From the NCBI GenBank assembly GCA_002633005.1, contig NMRA01000016.1, positions 654,443 through 714,442 on the forward strand: 60,000 nucleotides of DNA. Direction: 5' to 3'. The DNA is from Phoronis australis. Its lineage: Eukaryota > Phoronida > Phoronidae. Position numbers and translations under genes: made by a program. Below are positions 10,373 to 22,400 of this stretch, piece by piece. Within the stretch, counting starts at the first letter, position 1; every line of letters begins with the position of its first letter. The notes under the pieces were generated by a model. The model was not told the DNA's origin and made no database searches. It saw only the letters and a program-made list of their open reading frames with translations.

Positions 10373-13129
10373 ATCCGAATTATCATCATACGGAGTAATG
10401 TAACCACAACGTAACATCGAGATTGACGAACGTTATATCAAACGAGCTTGGGTTTTTACGCATTTATTCGATGCATTTTGAATCTCATTTTCTATTTTAT
10501 ATTCTTCTGTGATGGTTGCTTTTTCGTGCTTGGAACACTAAAAAAGCACGTTGTTGTGGACCGGTGGTTTCAATTCTCAGTTATGCACGCAAATAAATGT
10601 TATTTTCCGTCATGTTATTTACGAGCCGGCAACCAACCCACAATGCATTTGCACAACGTCAGCAGAGCCGTAAATGAAAAGCCTTGACTTGCCGCTAGGT
10701 AAGGCAAAAGCTACTAAATTGAATTGAAAGCAACAATTACCTAAACTATTAAATGCTCATTCCTATTGTTCACATATATGCTCGGACAACTTTGCACGTG
10801 CGCGTGTGAGCTGCACTACAAGCACTTAAATCACTTTTTTCGCAGTTCTCAAATTTTCACTACCCAGCGACAAAATGGCAGACAAAACTGGGTAATGACA
10901 TGGAACTTCTAAACGACTGGCTCACAGAGCTGTGTGCTCCACATACAGTCAGTGTTCAATGACAACTAAATGTTCTAAACTGCTAAATACGAAATGAAGT
11001 AGCATTGAATACTAAAACATTTTTCATGAATGTGGCTCTTTAGCTAAACCTACGTCACTTTAATTTTCTCAATAAAATGAATAACAGATGATATATCTCA
11101 TAAGAGATACACACGTATATCAGTTGTCAGATGTCTCTATTGCAACGGATGTATAATTTATAAACAAATAGAAACTGCATAAAAAATTAATGAACTATTC
11201 GTCAGCCGCTATTCGGTTACACAGAAGCACCGAGAATAATGCTCTTCTAGCGCACGGTGATTACTTTTGTTGTCATTGTCTCCGAGGCATTCCACCGTGA
11301 GCCAACGTCCGTTGAACTAACAGACATATAATCCAACAACACGGGATTCTTTTTCAATCTAATAATGTGCTTTCTTTTCTACCATACTTTCCTCAAAGCG
11401 GATGATTTGTCAATGCCCTGGTAATATCTCTGTCGCTCTATTATGTTTACGGTAACCACAACAAAAAGAGCTGTCTTGCGTAAGGTGTTTCTGTAGACTT
11501 GTTCATCGGCGTAATACCTTTTACCGTTGCCACAACACCGTTGCATTGAATACGAGACAATCCTTGGAATCTTTGTTGAGCACTTTGGGTTACAATGCCG
11601 CGTCATAATGCTTTTCGCTTGCACTGACCGACGTGAATAACGTCTATTTAACCTAGTTCACTTCATTCTCGTGGTGGACAGAGATAAATAATAAAGGTTT
11701 GTTTTTGAAATCCAAGGCCGGCCTTCACGGAAAACGTGCGTCTTATTCGTTATGCGCGAGAAGGAATGTCCATAGGCAAAATTTAATTGATATGCCGTAG
11801 TATTTCCACTTCAAGCCGATTTATTTCATGCACTCTCCCGATCAATATGTAGAAGACTCCTGGCTAAACATTTTAAATATTCACCAGTTTAGAACATGGT
11901 GTACATTTAAATGATTAGGAAACCTGGATCAAAACATACCTCCCCGTTCATGCCCGTATCCAGCAAGTGTCAAAGAGAGGTACGGAGCCAAATGAAGGGA
12001 ACCAAACCCGAAATGCAGGAATTTACACAATGTCGATGAAAACTATTAACCTCGTCGCATGAAAAATATCTACTTCACGAGACGTTAGGATGTGTTTTCA
12101 TTATGCTTCGGCCAAAACGATCCATCACTAGAAATAAACAAACAATATCCAATTCTTTTGTAGATGTGGATAGTGACAGTGTTCAAAGTAGTTGTGCTGG
12201 GTCTTGGCTCTCATTTTAACTGACAGACTGCTCTTAAAGCTATATATACATGTACGTGGAATGTTGTCGACGAAATTGACAGTCGGGTAACACAGGTCCG
12301 AAAGCTTAGATTATTGAATTTGCCATTTATGAGTTACCCCGTGACAAAATCTAAGGAAACCGAAATAAAATGACGCCAAACTAATCACTTAGATAATTGT
12401 CATCAGAGCTGCACAGCAAAGTCAGTTGAAAAAATGGTAGACGCCATTTAACAAATGAAAACATCGTTGGCTACAAAATACCACGTGTTAGTACTTTTCT
12501 CAAAATATCAGGCACCTAAAGTTCTTAAAGTTTAGATCAAGCCCTAAAAAATTGCCAAATTTGAGTAGCTTCGGAAATGGCCCATCGAATTCAAAATAAC
12601 TTTCATATATTATTTTGTTTCGTGCAGTTTTCTGAGGAATTGTTTTCAAACTGTTTCATTTTTGCATGAAAAAAGATAGACATTGGATAATACAAAAAAC
12701 GATAGTTTCGAAAACCGTAACATGATTTTTGAGACTTAAGTTATCTTGAACATCTCATAGAAGATGTGTGATTTTCTTTTTGCTAAATTTTACTAAAAAT
12801 CCACGGTGATTTGTTCCAATTAACGACACAGTGATATAAAGAATGTAAGAACGATTTTGAGGATTTTGTTATTGTTTTAGACTAGCGAGAGTTGGTTTTA
12901 GCAAATGAATTCCTCCCGATTCTGTACAGCCTACTTTCTGCTAGGCGTTGGTGACAACGGCAATGGAGGTGCACGCTCAGAACTGCATGAAACTGTCTCG
13001 ACATCTTGAGACTCGAATTTCGCCTTCTTAAAAAATCGAAAGGTTTATAGTTTTGCGGTTCTTTTGCATTCACGTTCTCAGCGTTCAGGGAGACCAAACT
13101 GTAGAAATGTTATGTACCTTCTATGTTCG
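10373..13129. other. Intergenic, nothing recognised
   Basis: AT-rich spacer. I find no exon-like open frame with splice signals and no recognisable transposon. Confidence 0.5.
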
Positions 13130-13619
13130 TGCATTTACAAAGCGCGTGCCCAGGCTTCATATAACACGCATGCCCACAGAAATGAGCAGTTACCATCGCA
13201 CGCACCTTCTTTATAATCTAAGTTGGCAACAGTGTATTGTGGGCAGGTGGTTACATTTAATTAACAGATATTACAATAGTCGTCTTCATTAAGAATGTAC
13301 GCTGTAAGCAGTATGCTGTAAGCTTTATTAATTTAAATTTGAATACATACTTAGTTCTTCAGTCGTATCCAAGCGTTTACGTTTTTAAAGTTTAGACCAC
13401 CCATCTATGGCTATTTAGGGCTTCTGAGTCCATGCATTTACAACGCGCGTGCCCAGTTTTCATGTAACACGCGTTTCCACGGAAATGGGCCTTTCCAATG
13501 GCAAGCGCCTTCCTTACAGGTGATTACAGTTAATAACCGATATTACAATTGTACCTCTCATTAAGACCTTACAGCAGTATGCTGTAAGCTTTATTAATCT
13601 AACTTTGAAGACCTACTTT
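13130..13619. repeat. Diverged tandem duplication
   Basis: 13130-13352 and 13433-13619 are direct copies. Shared blocks include GCATTTACAA, GCGCGTGCCCAG, GATATTACAAT and GCAGTATGCTGTAAGCTTTA. The second copy lacks about 35 bp. An 80-bp unrelated segment separates them. Function unknown. Confidence 0.7.
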
Positions 13620-14546
13620 AATTGTAGTTCGTCACTCCTAGTCGGGCTCTCGGGCTCTCAACGTTCGACCCCGGCATACAGCTACACTGCACCTGCTAAT
13701 CGGACTGAAGACAGAAACGATCCCTTTCTTTGTAAGTTGACCTGACGACAAAGTTGGTTAAGTACTAAAATCACAGGTTTGCCCGGTTTGCTTTTAGATG
13801 AAAACCTTTCTCGAGTACTTTAAGGACACATTTCACTGATTTTCAGCGAAAAGTATTTTTTGGTGAGACCTTTACGGAACCAACTGAATAAGTACAGGCA
13901 ATAAAACCTAAGTTCGGTTTGCTAACACGGGCCCAAAATCCCGGTGGGTGTTTCTTCGCACCCGTCGCACCTTCCGGGTACGGTCATGCCGTTCCAGGTA
14001 CACAAATTCACAGTAATTCAAGACATGAACTGACACGAAAATATCGACTATTCAAATCAATTGAGTGACGTCATTGCCTGAATTAGTTAATTGTTTCACA
14101 CATAATTTCAATTTTGTTAAAGCGACCAAGGAGAAAAGCCTTTCCAGTGAGATCTGCCCCGCAATTTTCAGCCGCTCCAAGTCCTAAAGAGAATTTCTAC
14201 GTATGGCTTTTCAACATATCCAGCGCTTATTGAACCACACATTCTGGTGAAGATTTTCACAAATTTCAACGTCGTTATTAAATGGTTGGGTATTGTCGCA
14301 TTGGCTCACTGTAAGTGAGTAAAAATATGATGGAAAGTGACAAAGTGTATTTCAATAACACATATTCTTCAATCCATTTTTGTCGCCGGGCTTGGTCATG
14401 GTAAAAGTTTCAGGAACCGTGACTCGCACCATGGTATTTGTGCTGTTTAGATATAATTAACTGCGTTCGGATGATGTAATTTTTCAAAAATTCGTTTGCT
14501 TTTTTATAATTACACACATACGATTAACTAGACGAGGGCGCAAACT

Positions 14547-14614
14547 AACACACACACACACACACGCACACGCACACGCACACGCACACGCACACACACA
14601 CACACACACACACA
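14547..14614. repeat. CA/CG microsatellite
   Basis: About 68 bp of alternating purine-pyrimidine sequence: pure CA runs at both ends with CACACG hexamers in the middle. Such tracts can form Z-DNA and vary in length. It lies about 520 bp upstream of the gene B start codon. Confidence 0.9.
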
Positions 14615-14931
14615 TAACGTTTTTTGTTTGACTTTCGGCAACCTTGGCAATGCTGTCACAATCCAGCAGCTTCCGTGTGATTTGATATTTCCGAAAGCTA
14701 CCGCACTAAACGAAATCCAGCATATTCTTGATACAGAAATGGAAGATTGTGAATTAACGCGCTGTACACGTCCAGACAGTTTCATGTGCACTTGTAGAAG
14801 GACACGCGCATTGAGCGGCAGAGAACACGGTAAACAAACAAACCGACTTTTACATTGCATTGTCAAATAAATCAAGATTTCTCACAGGAAGCAAGTAAAT
14901 AGCGAAAACTACTCTTGACTACCACGCGTGT

Positions 14932-14938
14932 TATATAA
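14932..14938 (+). promoter_or_regulatory. Candidate TATA box of gene B
   Basis: TATATAA about 195 bp upstream of the start codon at 15132, in a plausible place for a core promoter with a ~165-nt 5' UTR. No initiator or transcript evidence is available. Confidence 0.3.
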
Positions 14939-15131
14939 CAAATTTGTATAGAATAGCTCGTGAATTGAAAATGAGTTCAACTCCCATCGTTGTCCAAGTT
15001 AATGCTGACGGACTAATCAATAGAATAGCGAAGCCTATCAACAAAAGGGCTAACAAACCTAGTCATTCCTTCACTTGCGGATAGGCTAGCCGTGTTGCAC
15101 GGACGCAAGGACTGCGGTGCAATTCAAGTCA

Positions 15132-16416
15132 ATGGCGAAACAGATTGTAATTTTGATAGTGATTTTATTTTTATCCTGTGATACAGCATCTCAGAAGGTG
15201 AACGAAACATCTCAACAATGCGACTTAACCTTAGATAGGGGTCCGGGGACTGATATCCTACAATGCGTTAACGGAAAATGGAACGCAAATGCGACGAAAG
15301 CAACTTTGAAATACAGCAACGGGGTCCTGCACATTGGACATCACCATTGGTCGCAAGAATGGGGTAACCTGTTTAGGAAAAATCACACGTGGTACGTGCG
15401 CGCAGGCTGTGAGGAGCACCCGTGGCATAAATTCTTTGCGCATCACAAGTTTAACGCGACTTCCAGACGGTTTGAGAAGGGAAACTTCTCCGTTGATGAC
15501 ACATGGATACCATGCGTGAATAATTCACTGAATAGAATAAGACCGGAAGGGTGTATCGACGACCACGAGCTCATTAGGATGAAGAATGCGAGTCAGTTCA
15601 AGTTAAACTGTGATGCCAATAGCACACGCTGGACGCTTATGGACCAACGACTGTCTCACATAGTGGAGAAGTGGAGGCGACTTGACCGTGACGTGGACGT
15701 GTTTGAGAAACTGCGTATGGCACCAGAGTATGATGGCAAATGTAACGCGTCATCGTTTGCGGGGAAAGAGACAGAGAAAGCACTCGAACAGGTAAAAAAA
15801 TTCATGATGGCATTGGAGAGCAAAAGGCGCGATTTAACATGTCGTGACTGGGGAAATATCAACAAAAACAACAACGACAACGGCTGCGTCGACTTCGATC
15901 AACTGGCTCGAGAATTTAACAGAAGCAAAACCTCTGGTGTTCCTATGAATCTGTGTTACTGTAAAACATTTTCAAAGATCCTGCAGCAAACTAATATGAC
16001 CAACCAGACACGTGCGGCAAACGAGAGTTGTGAGGCTTATACGAGTCGAGTGACTCGGGTTGTTCTGAATTTCGACAACAAGATGAGACAGAAATTTTCC
16101 TGTCCTGGACCGAAGTGCATCGACTTACGTAACCTTCGCAGACGCATTGATGGAGAAATGAAAGTAAACGACGCTTGTCGCATGTGCCACACGGTTAAGA
16201 ATATCGCTAAAAAGATCATGGAAGGACTCGAGAGAAACCCACACAGAACGGGCAACTCGAACTGTTCTGCAATCGACCCAAAAGAATTAAAATGGGCTCC
16301 CAATGAAACGTGCTCAGATTTCACTAACAGAACGCTGAGAGCTCTTGGATCGCTGGAGAGATGTCAACCATGTGAAAGGCCGTTTACTTGTTGGCAGTAT
16401 AATAAAAACAAAACAG
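15132..16416 (+). CDS. Gene B exon 1: signal peptide and Cys-rich N-terminal region
   Basis: Start chosen at ATG 15132: it gives [21 protein letters not shown], a good signal peptide, and no in-frame ATG precedes it. The 428 codons end with one base before GTAAAT, which joins in frame to exon 2. After a unique His/Trp-rich segment the exon shows irregular copies of a unit that begins C(I/V)D with a Leu four residues on (CIDDHEL, CVDFDQL, CIDLRNL) and has spaced cysteines, helical stretches and N-glycosylation sequons. These resemble half-units of the downstream repeats but are much more diverged, so this exon probably holds the oldest copies. An open frame continues into the intron to 16562; that extension is treated as a finding. 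Confidence 0.75.
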
Positions 16417-19400
16417 GTAAATTCGAGAAAGCCATACAAGTTTTGAGCGATTCATTAAAAAATTTGAAAACACTGACGTGCTTAAAGAGTAAAAATGTGA
16501 TGAAGTGTAGAATGCTGTCACGTCAAGGCAGTTCGCTTAGCCTCCGAACAGCTTTTGGTTGATTTGAACACTAAAATCATGAGGTAATGTGTATAAAAAC
16601 ATATTTCGTTTCTCATACTTAGATAGCTCAAATGTACTACTCATACTTTTATTAAATAACAGATGCAGTTTGCAAAGTATCACGTCACAAGAGCCCCGTC
16701 ATGAAGTGTGAGAATGGCACGTGGACCGCCAACGGCGAACGGTTGGGCAGCGCCGTCGATAAGATGGTGGACGTGATTCGGTGTGAAGGGGACGTGAGGG
16801 ACGCCGTACGCGTGCTACGTAACATGACGTCATGCAGAGGGAACATGAGCGAGGACGGAGTGCGCCGGATCCAAGAAAACATGAAACGCCTCAGTGATGT
16901 CGTTCGTTCTCGCATTTCGGATAGCTTGTGTTCTGAAGAAGGTAAGAGCGCCCGGCAATAATTTTCTCAGCAAGCGTCCGTTTCCTTAAAAAGATTTTTT
17001 GGCACATTCAGTTTTTCCTTAAATATTTTTCAAGTTCCGATTAACACGTAGTTTTCTTTTAGCCCGCATCTCACTCGCTGGTCTGCGGCCATTTGCAACA
17101 AATTGCAAGCGACTCGTTTGTGAGACTTGGTGTTCTCTCTGGTGGCAACGATTACAGTAGATTTTTAGTACATGTTAATTTTTGCTGAATTGAACTGTCA
17201 CAAAGTTGTTTCAGGTGACTGAAACACGCGTCAAACACTTTTAACTTACAAGATTCAGAATCAATAAGAAAACTTTGTGAGGGTACAGCTCCCAATGAAA
17301 ACAGATTGTAACTGATCAGAGATAAAACGAGTCAATCTGTCGGCAGTCGTATGTTTGAATTCTTGACAATTTTTCGTACAAAACTCTCGCAAATTCTACG
17401 ACATTTGCACGACAGTCTGAAAGAGCCCAAGTGAAGGATGGCGCTAAATCAAGTGTTAACTCTCGCATTTGTATCTGCAGTCATATTTGCGAACTTTTCG
17501 ACTCTGGTGAGAAATCTAGCTTTATTTGTGCAAGTGTTTGAAGCTTGTAAACTTGTCTACTCGTTGACTTAAACGAATGGCATGATACGCGAACCAAAAA
17601 AAAAATGATAAAGTGATACGAACTTGCAAAAATTCTTCAATTTGACATGAGGCTATCAATACCAAGCTCCTAGCCGTCTTTAAAATATCACTGGAACACC
17701 TTCTGATTTTATACCATCGTTTTTCGCTGTGTTATGTTCCCAAAGACTGGTTTGGCTGTTGAAAACACCAGACCAACAATGTGCAATTACTATTAAATGA
17801 CTAAGTTGAAAGTCTTCGATTGTATTAGTGTACTGCCCAGCATACTTCGTGAAACCGAACAAAATAACTGGGTTGCAAAGCTTTTTATTTCGAAAACGTT
17901 AAATTGCAAAATCGATCTACAAGTACGTCTGATTAAAGTTTCAGGTCTAAACGCCAGCTCCACAGCGTTTTTCAACTAGAAAGATGAGCAAAGTTGGGCT
18001 GTTAATTTAAAAAAAAATCAATTGCACTATTGAATGCAATCTCAACAAACTGAACTGGAATCGGAAAAGCACATTGCTGCTTGCTGAATATGTTTTCATT
18101 TTATTAGTTTAGGGCTCCGCAAACACAATTCTATAGACAGGTTCAATAGGCAAAGCAAACAAGTTTGGTTCCAGCTAGCAACAAGAAAGCCACAGAATTC
18201 TCTTCATGACAACGAATATAACAATTACACAATCATTGCTGCAAAAGTTACAGCCTTCGTGTTGCAATAACTACCAACGTGCATATACCGAGCAGTGCTG
18301 TAGTGGAGCGTATGCGAACGTAGGCGCAGCCAACCACCTTTTGGCATTTGAACGTAAAGCCTACGCATCGTAAGTTACCACTACAGCACTGATACCGAGT
18401 CGAAATGGATTTAAAACGCGAGTGAAGGCCGCTCAAGTGTGATGATTGACCGCCCTTCCGGTTAGTAGGCTCTTTGTAAAGCGAATTGAATAGCCACTTT
18501 AAAGACATGTGAAATTCTGTTGGTTTGACACCTTATACACTCTGGTGTGTGCAAATGAATGTGAATCCATGCACGCTATTTAAGTTAAGGAGTCACTTAA
18601 CTTCGAAAGAGACCAAAGTTCAGAGTCCATAGGGAAAACTGTTGCGGAATATGAAAAGGATCAAAACAAAACATGTCGTTCAATTGAGAATGTATTTCAC
18701 ATCCACCACAAACCCTTGCCAATGGACATCCCGTTTGACACTAACACTTGTCATTCCATTCCATTTTCTAACATTCATAAAGTTGTTTTGTTTGTTAAGT
18801 TTTTATAATCTAGAAAATGTCTCTCGGTTGTGTTGTTAACATTTATATAATTTTAAATCATGTTAGGTAAACAAAGACTATTCCCTCCACCATCAGCAGA
18901 CTATATTCCATTTTGAAAACACAAAAGTGAAGCATATTGACTAAATTTTGATGAAATCTTGAATTCATTAACGAAACTACTCTTTATTCGGGACCTAATC
19001 CTTTTATTCGAACTCGTTATTAGTTTAACATTTTCCATTGTACTTCAGTACGAACTTAGGGTATAAAAGTGTCTAGTATTCTGTACTCCAGTATGTAATG
19101 TTTGGCGACTTATACCCACTGCTTTAGAAGCAAAGCAAAGTTTATTTATTTTTGGTATCATTGCGCACCGATTCGAGCCCTATCGTGCTTTAAAAATATA
19201 ACGCATGATAAGCATCGTCTCCAGTCGGAAAACGTTCTTACTACCGGAAATATATGATAACCTCGCCAGTGCTGAATTTCGCGTGAATGGCATGTTTTGA
19301 CAAATGAAACCATTTTCTTCCACATCTTGTATCGCAAACACTTCTGAGAAAAATAAAACACGCTGCATTCGTTTTCCAAGTGAAAATTACTATTTACAGC

Positions 19401-22400
19401 AAGGTCCGTTGGAATTTCCAAAAAATGACGGCTGACGGTTCATTGCGAACGGTTGTCGAGCGGTACTGTCAATTTTCATATGAAAGCGAGATCAATTTTA
19501 CATTTCAGTCAAACCAAGGTTTCAGACCAACAAATCCGATATGAATTCAGAATTCGTATCAAACGTAATTATGGGCACCTTATTTGCTCACATCATTCTT
19601 TTAGATTTGGGACCAAGAAAACCATTGCAAGCTTGTCTTGACTTTGACATGTTACTCGAAGACGGTAAGTTTAAACCAGAGCATGTGAACGCCTCCTGCG
19701 ACCTGTTACGAGGACAGTTCAAACAACTGAAAGACAATACACGTAAAGAGGACCTACTTAACGACACCAGATTAGCTGATATCGGACGCCAACTGAACTC
19801 CTCTTGTGACCTCAGTATGGTTAATGAAACCCGTCACAAACTCCTGAAACTTCGAGGGGCTATGCTGGGTAAAATCAAGGTAATGCAATGTGTAAAAGGT
19901 CCACAGTTTTGCGTCGATAAGGAGTTCTTCGGAAACGCCACCGATGAAATGAAAGTGAAAAACATTACTGTAAGAGTGCGCAAGTTGTGTGAAGAAAGAC
20001 TAAAATCAGGATTCAACTTCTCATGCAAACATGGAAACACAAGCCGAGAAATGAAAGACTGGGTAAAGAAGTTTCTAGAAAAGTCTCGAACTGAAGGTCG
20101 GGATCTGTATTGTGATGGGAGTCGAGGTGAGTGTTACACAATTTGAAATCGCTGAGATGATCACAAAGTAAATGATAAATTAACTAACATTTCAGCACGC
20201 GTTCTATCCTATGAGAAATGAAGTTTTCCAATGTTTGCAGTCACTGCTGTGGTGTTTAAAAATTCGTGAAGTATTACCAGGCTAGAAGTTAAGCTGACAA
20301 ATTGCTAAGGGAGAGTTATCTGTATCAAAGCATTTCAGACGCAGTGGATGTAAAGCCTGTTGAATCAATTCAGATTGATGTAACACTTGAAAGGATTTCA
20401 TGTTATCATGTACTGTGACGCATAATATATCCGAAATGATGCGTTTTTTTAAAAAAACATTCAAGTGTTTGCATATAGACACATATGCCTAACCGACACG
20501 TTTAGGCACATCCGAGTAAGCCTATCACATGCACACAAATGTGCTTCTTTGTGACTCTTTGGCTTTTTGTACAGGTAAAAACAGCCAATCTGAGACTCGA
20601 ATTTATGAACCGCGAAGTGAGGTATCTGACAGTGCTTTTTAGTCAAGGTTTTAAAAACAGTTGCAGTCATGTGCAAAGGACTTAGGCAAACATATTTTTG
20701 GGAATATGCAAAATTCTGGATATAAGCCCTTGACGTGTCCAAACATGCACACAGGTGTCATACGTTAAAGGCAAGTTTCGTGCAAGCACACATACTATTT
20801 CACTGAAACGGTATTTTTCATCACTTGGAAAAAACCAACTTAAGTAGTTTTTAAACCTAAAATGTCCAATATTCCGTTTCCTTCAGGTCACGGTCCGGAA
20901 CATTCAAAAGATGCCTGTCTTCACTTTGATGTGCTAATGCAAAACGACAAGTTTAAACCGGAACATGTTAACACGTCATGCAGTCTGCTACGAGAACAGT
21001 TTAAACTACTGAAAGACAAAACACGTAAAGAGGACCTACTCAACGACACCAGATTAGCTGATATCGGACGCCAACTGAACTCTTCTTGTGATCTTCATAT
21101 GGTTAATGAAACCCGTCACAAACTCCTGAAACTTCGAGGTGCTATGCTGGGTAAAATCAAGGTACTGCAATGTGTAAAAGGTCCACAGTTTTGCGTCGAT
21201 AAGGAGTTCTTCGGAAACGCCACCGATGAAATGAAAGTGAAAAACATTACCGTGAGAGTGCACAAGCTGTGTGAAGACAGAGTAAAATCCGGATTCAACT
21301 TCTCGTGCAAACATGGAAACACAAGCCGAGAAATGAAAGACTGGGTAAAGAAGTTTCTAGAAAAGTCTCGAAGTGAAGGTCGGGATCTATACTGTAATGG
21401 AAGTCGAGGTGAGTGTTACATAATTTAAAATCATTGAGATAATTATAGTAATGTAAAAAAGGCCAGTTTAGACTCATTTGTATACACCGGGAAGTGAGGT
21501 ACCTGACTGCGCTTTTCAGTTACGCTTTTCAAAGAGGTTGTANATGACTCGTGAAACCGAACAAAATAACTGGGTTGCAAAGCTTTTTATTTCGAAAACG
21601 TTAAATTGCAAAATCGATCTACAAGTACGTCTGATTAAAGTTTTAGGTCTAAACGCCAGCGCCACAGCGTTTTTCAACTAGAAAGATGAGCAAAGTTGGA
21701 CTCTTAAATTAAAAAAAAATCAATTGCACTATTGAATGCAAACTCAACAAACTGAAATGGAATCGGAAAGGCACTGTGCTGCTTGCTGATCGCTGAATAT
21801 GTTTTCATTTTATTAGTTTAGGGCTCCGCAAACACAATTCTATAGACAGGTTCAATAGGCAAAGCAAATACGTTTGGTTCCAGCTACTGTAGCAACAGGA
21901 AAGCCACAGAATTCTCTTCATGTCAACGAATATAACAATTACTCAATCATTGCTGCAAAAGTTACAGCCTTCGTGTTGCAATCACTACCAACGTGCATAT
22001 ACCGAGCAGTGCTGTAGTGGAGCGTATGCGAACGTAGGCGCAGCCAACCACCTTTTGGCAATTGAACGTAGCGCCTACGCATCGTAAGTTACCACTACAG
22101 CACTGATACCGAGTCGAAATGGATTTAAAACGCGAGTGAAGGCCGCTCAAGTGTGATGATTGACCGCCTTTCCGGTTAGTAGGCTCTTTGTAAAGCGAAT
22201 TGAATGGCCACTTTAAAGAAATGTGAAATTCTGTTTGTTTGACACCTTATACACTCTGGTGTGGGCAAATGAATGTGAATCCATGCACGCTATTTAAGTT
22301 CAGGAGTCCATAGGGAAAACTGTTGCGGAATATGAAAAGGATCAAAACAAAACATGTCGCTCAATTGAGCATATATTTCACATCCACCACAAACCCTTGC

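Larger units (their letters stand above)
16942..19604 (+). other. Gene B intron 2
   Basis: 2.66-kb intron. It includes a possible signal-peptide exon at 17438-17506 and, from about 17846 on, the left part of a segmental duplication repeated at 21548 onward. A hAT-type MITE lies at 18293-18391. Confidence 0.6.

Noticed and set aside
15132-16961. Separate two-exon gene ending at TAA 16959-16961
   Set aside because: Exon 2 ends at a good G|GTAAGA donor in phase 1, matching all repeat exons, and no polyadenylation signal follows closely. It remains possible as an isoform.
17797-21681. 60-67-codon open frame repeated at 17797-17979 and 21478-21681
   Set aside because: It is conserved only because it lies inside the segmental duplication; it has no start context, splice sites or domain.
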